Assembly (NCBI GenBank): GCA_964614535.1
Contig: CAZTOZ010000027.1
Coordinates: 1-43,092 of the forward strand
Origin: JALSHZ01 sp964614535
Lineage (GTDB): Bacteria > Pseudomonadota > Gammaproteobacteria > UWMA-0217
Direction of reading: 5' to 3'
DNA: 43,092 nt
Below the pieces are notes generated by a model. The model searched no databases, was not told the DNA's origin, and saw only the letters and a program-made list of their open reading frames with translations. Below are positions 40,361 through 43,092 of this stretch, piece after piece. A program made the translations under genes and the position numbers. Each line of letters begins with the position of its first letter. Position 1 is the stretch's first letter.

Positions 40361-41335
40361 ATGACCGACAGGATCGACGCCACCATCTGGATGCAGCACG
40401 CCTGGCGCAACCGGCTGCAATCCCTTTTTCTGCTGTTGCTGATGGCCGCTTTCCTGGCGCTGCTGGGAACGCTGCTGTGGGGCCCCGACGGCATCTGGTT
40501 CATGCTCACCATCGGCGTCATGGCCATTCTGCTGGGGCCGACCGTCTCGCCACAGTGGGTCATGCGGCTCTATGGCGCGCGCAGGCTATCGCCCGACGAG
40601 GCGCCGGAACTCCACGAGATGGTGCGGACACTGGCTGCGCGGGCCGATATCGGTCATCTGCCCGAGCTCTACTATCTGCCCAGCAGCATGCTCAATGCCT
40701 TTGCCGTCGGTAACAGCCGCCATTCGGCCATCGCCGTCACCGACGGGTTGTTGCGCCATCTGAGCCCGCGGGAACTACGGGGTGTGCTCGCGCATGAGAT
40801 CAGCCATGTGCGCAATAACGATCTGTTCGTCATGGGGCTGGCCGATACCTTCAGCCGCGCCACCAGTACGCTGTCGCTGATGGGGCAGTTTCTGCTGCTC
40901 GTCAATCTGCCGCTGATTCTCGTGTCCGGCGCGACGATCAGCTGGCTCGCCATCTTCCTGCTGGTGTTCGCACCGACGTTCAGCACCCTGGCACAGCTTG
41001 CGCTGTCGCGCACGCGGGAGTTCGATGCCGACCTCGGTGCCGCCTGGCTGACGGAGGATCCGGAAGGCTTGGCCAGCGCGTTGCGCAAGATCGAAAAGAT
41101 CCAGGGCAGCTGGCTGGAGCGGATCTTCATGCCGGGGCGCGGGATTCCCGAGCCATCGATTCTGCGCACCCACCCCGATACCGAGGAGCGGATCGCCCGT
41201 CTGCTGTCGTTGAAAACGCGCTTTGGCGAACGGCCACCGGCGCTGCCCGCCGACGCCCGGCCGTGGCTCGGCGGTCTTGCCGACCCGGTTCGGCGGCCGC
41301 CACGTTGGCATATCGGCAGTGGCCTGTGGCATTGA
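40361..41335 (+). CDS. HtpX-like membrane zinc metalloprotease
   Basis: The 324-residue membrane protein has hydrophobic segments near residues 20-40, 46-60 and 170-215. The zinc site is HEISH (H145, E146, H149), with a third glutamate ligand at about residue 220 (SRTREFDADLGAAWL), as in M48 peptidases. It resembles HtpX, which degrades misfolded inner-membrane proteins, and fits the stress island. No strong ribosome-binding site is seen at the ATG. It is separated from cbpM by 76 bp. Confidence 0.9.
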   Translation: MTDRIDATIWMQHAWRNRLQSLFLLLLMAAFLALLGTLLWGPDGIWFMLTIGVMAILLGPTVSPQWVMRLYGARRLSPDEAPELHEMVRTLAARADIGHLPELYYLPSSMLNAFAVGNSRHSAIAVTDGLLRHLSPRELRGVLAHEISHVRNNDLFVMGLADTFSRATSTLSLMGQFLLLVNLPLILVSGATISWLAIFLLVFAPTFSTLAQLALSRTREFDADLGAAWLTEDPEGLASALRKIEKIQGSWLERIFMPGRGIPEPSILRTHPDTEERIARLLSLKTRFGERPPALPADARPWLGGLADPVRRPPRWHIGSGLWH

Positions 41336-41468
41336 CGGCGAAGTGCCCGCGTCATCGCGGCGGCGTGAGCTGTCGCACGGCGACCCGGACGCCGGCCCCT
41401 CTGTCCAGATGCAGGGGCATCCCATCCGTCTTCCATGGCCGGATCGATTTTTCGCGTGAGTACCAACG

Positions 41469-42413
41469 ATGCTGACGATCTACCGTATTGGCAAAGGCAG
41501 CCTGGAACAAGTCAACGAAGCCGACCTCGTCGCCGACGACAGCGAGAGCTACTGGTTCGATCTGCAGGACCCGACCACCGACGATCGCCGGCGCATCGAA
41601 CAGGCCCGCGGCATCCATCTGCCGCTGGTTACCGATGTCTCCGAAATCGAGGCGACGTCCCGTTTCTTCGCCGATGAAAACAGTATCCACATGCGGGTCT
41701 GGTTTCTGGAGCAGAACGGCGAAGAGCTGGAACGCCATCCGGTCGCCTTCGTGCTGACGAGGAACTGTCTGGTGAGCATGGCGTGGGGGCGTATCTCCAT
41801 CTTCGATGCGCTGCGCGCAGCCCACAAGACCGGCCGCCACAGCGACAAACCGTCGGTGGTGTTGATTCGCCTGCTGGAACTCTATCTCGACCGGATCGCC
41901 GACTACCTCGAGCGCTACTACGACCAGATCGAATCCCACTGGGTCTGGGAGGACGACGTCACCCAGGATGCGCTGGATCGACAGATGAAACAGATCGTCC
42001 AGCTCTCCAACAACAAGCACAAAGTGCGGTTCGTCCTGATGGATCTGCAGCAGATCATGTCTGGCCTCCAACGCGAGGGGCTGGTGCCACGTGGCCTGAA
42101 AACGCGGTTTCTCGGCTTGCAACGGGATTTGAGCTCCCTGCTGCAACACTCCGACTTCATCTCGGAAAAACTCGACTTTCTGATGAACATGCAGATCAGC
42201 CGGCTGACGATGATCGACAACCGGGTCGGGAAGATCCTCTCCGTCGTTGCACTGGTGTTTCTCCCACCGACGCTGATCGCCGCCATCTACGGCATGAATT
42301 TCCACCACATGCCGGAGTTGGATATGCCCTGGGCCTATCCTGCTGCGTTGGGGGCGATGCTGGTCTCCGCCGTTGTTCCCTATCTGATATTCAAATGGAA
42401 GCGGTGGCTGTAA
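41469..42413 (+). CDS. corA: CorA family divalent-cation transporter
   Basis: The 314-residue protein has a long soluble N-terminal domain (YWFDLQDPTTDDRRRIEQAR, then DVSEIEATSRFFADENSIHM) and two C-terminal membrane helices. The first ends with YGMNFHHMPEL, the GMN pore motif, at about residue 276, and the second ends KWKRWL. Mg2+ is the likely substrate; ZntB-type zinc export is an alternative. It is the last gene of the run, 133 bp after the protease gene. Confidence 0.92.
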   Translation: MLTIYRIGKGSLEQVNEADLVADDSESYWFDLQDPTTDDRRRIEQARGIHLPLVTDVSEIEATSRFFADENSIHMRVWFLEQNGEELERHPVAFVLTRNCLVSMAWGRISIFDALRAAHKTGRHSDKPSVVLIRLLELYLDRIADYLERYYDQIESHWVWEDDVTQDALDRQMKQIVQLSNNKHKVRFVLMDLQQIMSGLQREGLVPRGLKTRFLGLQRDLSSLLQHSDFISEKLDFLMNMQISRLTMIDNRVGKILSVVALVFLPPTLIAAIYGMNFHHMPELDMPWAYPAALGAMLVSAVVPYLIFKWKRWL

Positions 42414-42491
42414 GGGAGCGCCGTCGTGAGACGCTAGGGGCAAAGGGCGTTGAAGCGGTGGATTGGCAATGGGGTGGTTGGGCAAAGCCCC

Positions 42492-42572
42492 CCGTCATTG
42501 CGAGCGCCAGCGAAGCAACCTCCCGGAACAGTGCTCTGTAGCGGGAGATCGCCACGCTCCGCTCGCGATGAC
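42492..42572. repeat. Palindromic repeat A, first copy
   Basis: The unit starts CGTCATTGCGAGCG and ends CGCTCGCGATGAC, which are near inverted repeats, with AGCGAAGCAACCTCCCGG and AGATCGCCACGCTCCG between. Such units are dispersed in many bacterial genomes; this copy lies about 80 bp after corA. Confidence 0.8.
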
Positions 42573-42585
42573 AGGAGCATCATGG

Positions 42586-42661
42586 CCGTAGGTTGGGCAA
42601 AGCGAAGCGTGCCCAACATCCAGCGGCTTCGTGGCAATACCGGTGGTACCGGTTTCGCGCC
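42586..42661. repeat. Palindromic repeat B, first copy
   Basis: Starts CCGTAGGTTGGGCAAAGCG and contains GTTGGGCA and TGCCCAAC, a perfect 8-bp stem with a 10-base loop, then CATCCAGCGGCTT and GGTTTCGCGCC. It follows repeat A by 13 bp. Confidence 0.8.
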
Positions 42662-42693
42662 GCTTCGTTGTCGCTCCTCGCAATGACACCCCC

Positions 42694-42774
42694 CGTCATT
42701 GCGAGCGTCAGCGAAGCAACCTCCCGGAAGGTACTCCGCCGTCAGGAGATCGCCACGCTCCGCTCGCGATGACG
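42694..42774. repeat. Palindromic repeat A, second copy
   Basis: Nearly identical ends to the first copy (CGTCATTGCGAGCGTC ... GCTCGCGATGACG); the middle differs, AAGGTACTCCGCCGTC instead of AACAGTGCTCTGTAGC. A short third fragment of the same repeat (CTCCTCGCAATGAC) lies just before it near 42674. Confidence 0.8.
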
Positions 42775-42809
42775 GAGGGTGATTTGCTCACGATGACGGG
42801 ATGTCGTAG

Positions 42810-42884
42810 CCGTAGGTTGGGCAGAGCAAAGCGTGCCCAACATCCAGCGGCTTTGTAGCAATGCCGGTGGTCCCGGTTTCGCGC
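42810..42884. repeat. Palindromic repeat B, second copy
   Basis: Repeats the first B unit with a few changes: GTTGGGCAGAGCAAAGCG then TGCCCAACATCCAGCGGCTT, and TGGTCCCGGTTTCGCGCC. The stem bases are unchanged while the loop differs at two positions. The A-B order is the same in both pairs, so this is a tandem duplication of the composite. Confidence 0.8.
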
Positions 42885-43092
42885 CTCGTCGAATTTGGCA
42901 TCCTTCCCCACCACCCGCACCAGGCGTGAGTCGCATTTTTTCCCCGTCGAAAAAACGCGACGCAAAAAAGACGCCCCCCACGCGCTTTCTTCCGCCGCCG
43001 GGCCCGCCTTCCGGGGTCGGTCTGAAGCCGCATCCTGCGGCCCAGACCTCGATCGGCCTTCCGTGGCCGATCGCCCCCTGCAGTCGCACCCG

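Larger units (their letters stand above)
42414..43092. other. Non-coding right end with palindromic repeats
   Basis: This 679-bp stretch has no convincing gene; open frames there run through the repeats. Repeats fill 42492-42884 (listed separately). From about 42900 to the end I see low-complexity sequence with A and C runs but nothing I can identify. The few strong stems do not look like rRNA or tRNA. Confidence 0.7.

Noticed and set aside
30713..42413. Calling the island a transmissible locus of stress tolerance.
   Set aside because: It lacks ClpK, HdeD, KefB and DegP, shows no integrase, tRNA or transposase at its ends, and has the same base composition as its surroundings.
42742..43089. 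A 115-residue minus-strand frame reaching the window edge.
   Set aside because: It runs through palindromic repeats A and B and low-complexity sequence; no recognisable start signal.

Overview
The window is about 43 kb of GC-rich, densely coding chromosomal DNA from a gammaproteobacterium, probably a sulfur-oxidising lineage near the Chromatiales. That placement is an inference. It rests on E. coli-like gene orders (pcnB-folK-pan, cmoA-cmoB, queE-queC), on RoxA, Hsp15, DarP and HopJ-family genes, on a TsuA/YeeE-type thiosulfate permease and on a lipoamide-dehydrogenase-like flavoprotein. I found no rRNA, tRNA, CRISPR array, transposase or prophage gene.

Layout. 1-3250 (minus strand): a cut-off GNAT acetyltransferase, roxA, purB and a small membrane protein. 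3559-8756 (plus): hslR, then pcnB-folK-deoxynucleoside kinase-panB-panC, then panD, so most of pantothenate synthesis is here. 8882-16954: a patchwork of envelope and hypothetical genes, nadC, and an EgtC-like amidotransferase that lacks its catalytic cysteine. 17268-19359: a flavoprotein operon ending in a ParS/MbcA-like protein. 19519-22818: a PiuC-type dioxygenase, queE-queC and the thiosulfate permease. 22866-30682: short transcription units including a hemerythrin, an EF-hand lipoprotein, cmoB/cmoA, a SlyD-like isomerase, a BolA protein, a HopJ protein and darP.

30713-42413 is the most interesting part. A membrane protein and an NtrB/NtrC-style two-component system are followed by a proteostasis island: two Hsp20 genes, a PsiE-like protein, a YfdX protein, a third Hsp20, a large protein that looks like a ribosome hibernation factor fused to sigma-factor-like domains, CbpA, CbpM, an HtpX-like protease and a CorA transporter. 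Two sequences with the exact GG-N10-GC spacing of sigma-54 promoters stand before the first Hsp20 gene and before yfdX. Each has a pair of GGCCA-N3-TGGCC-type sites upstream, 32-33 bp apart. At the yfdX promoter a 207-bp MITE-like hairpin element lies between the sites and the promoter. If its length is subtracted, the spacing becomes the same as at the Hsp20 promoter. I infer that the adjacent sigma-54 activator controls both promoters and that the element inserted later.

The same hairpin element occurs once more, inverted, at 16403-16606. The right end (42414-43092) is non-coding and carries a tandemly duplicated composite of two palindromic repeats.
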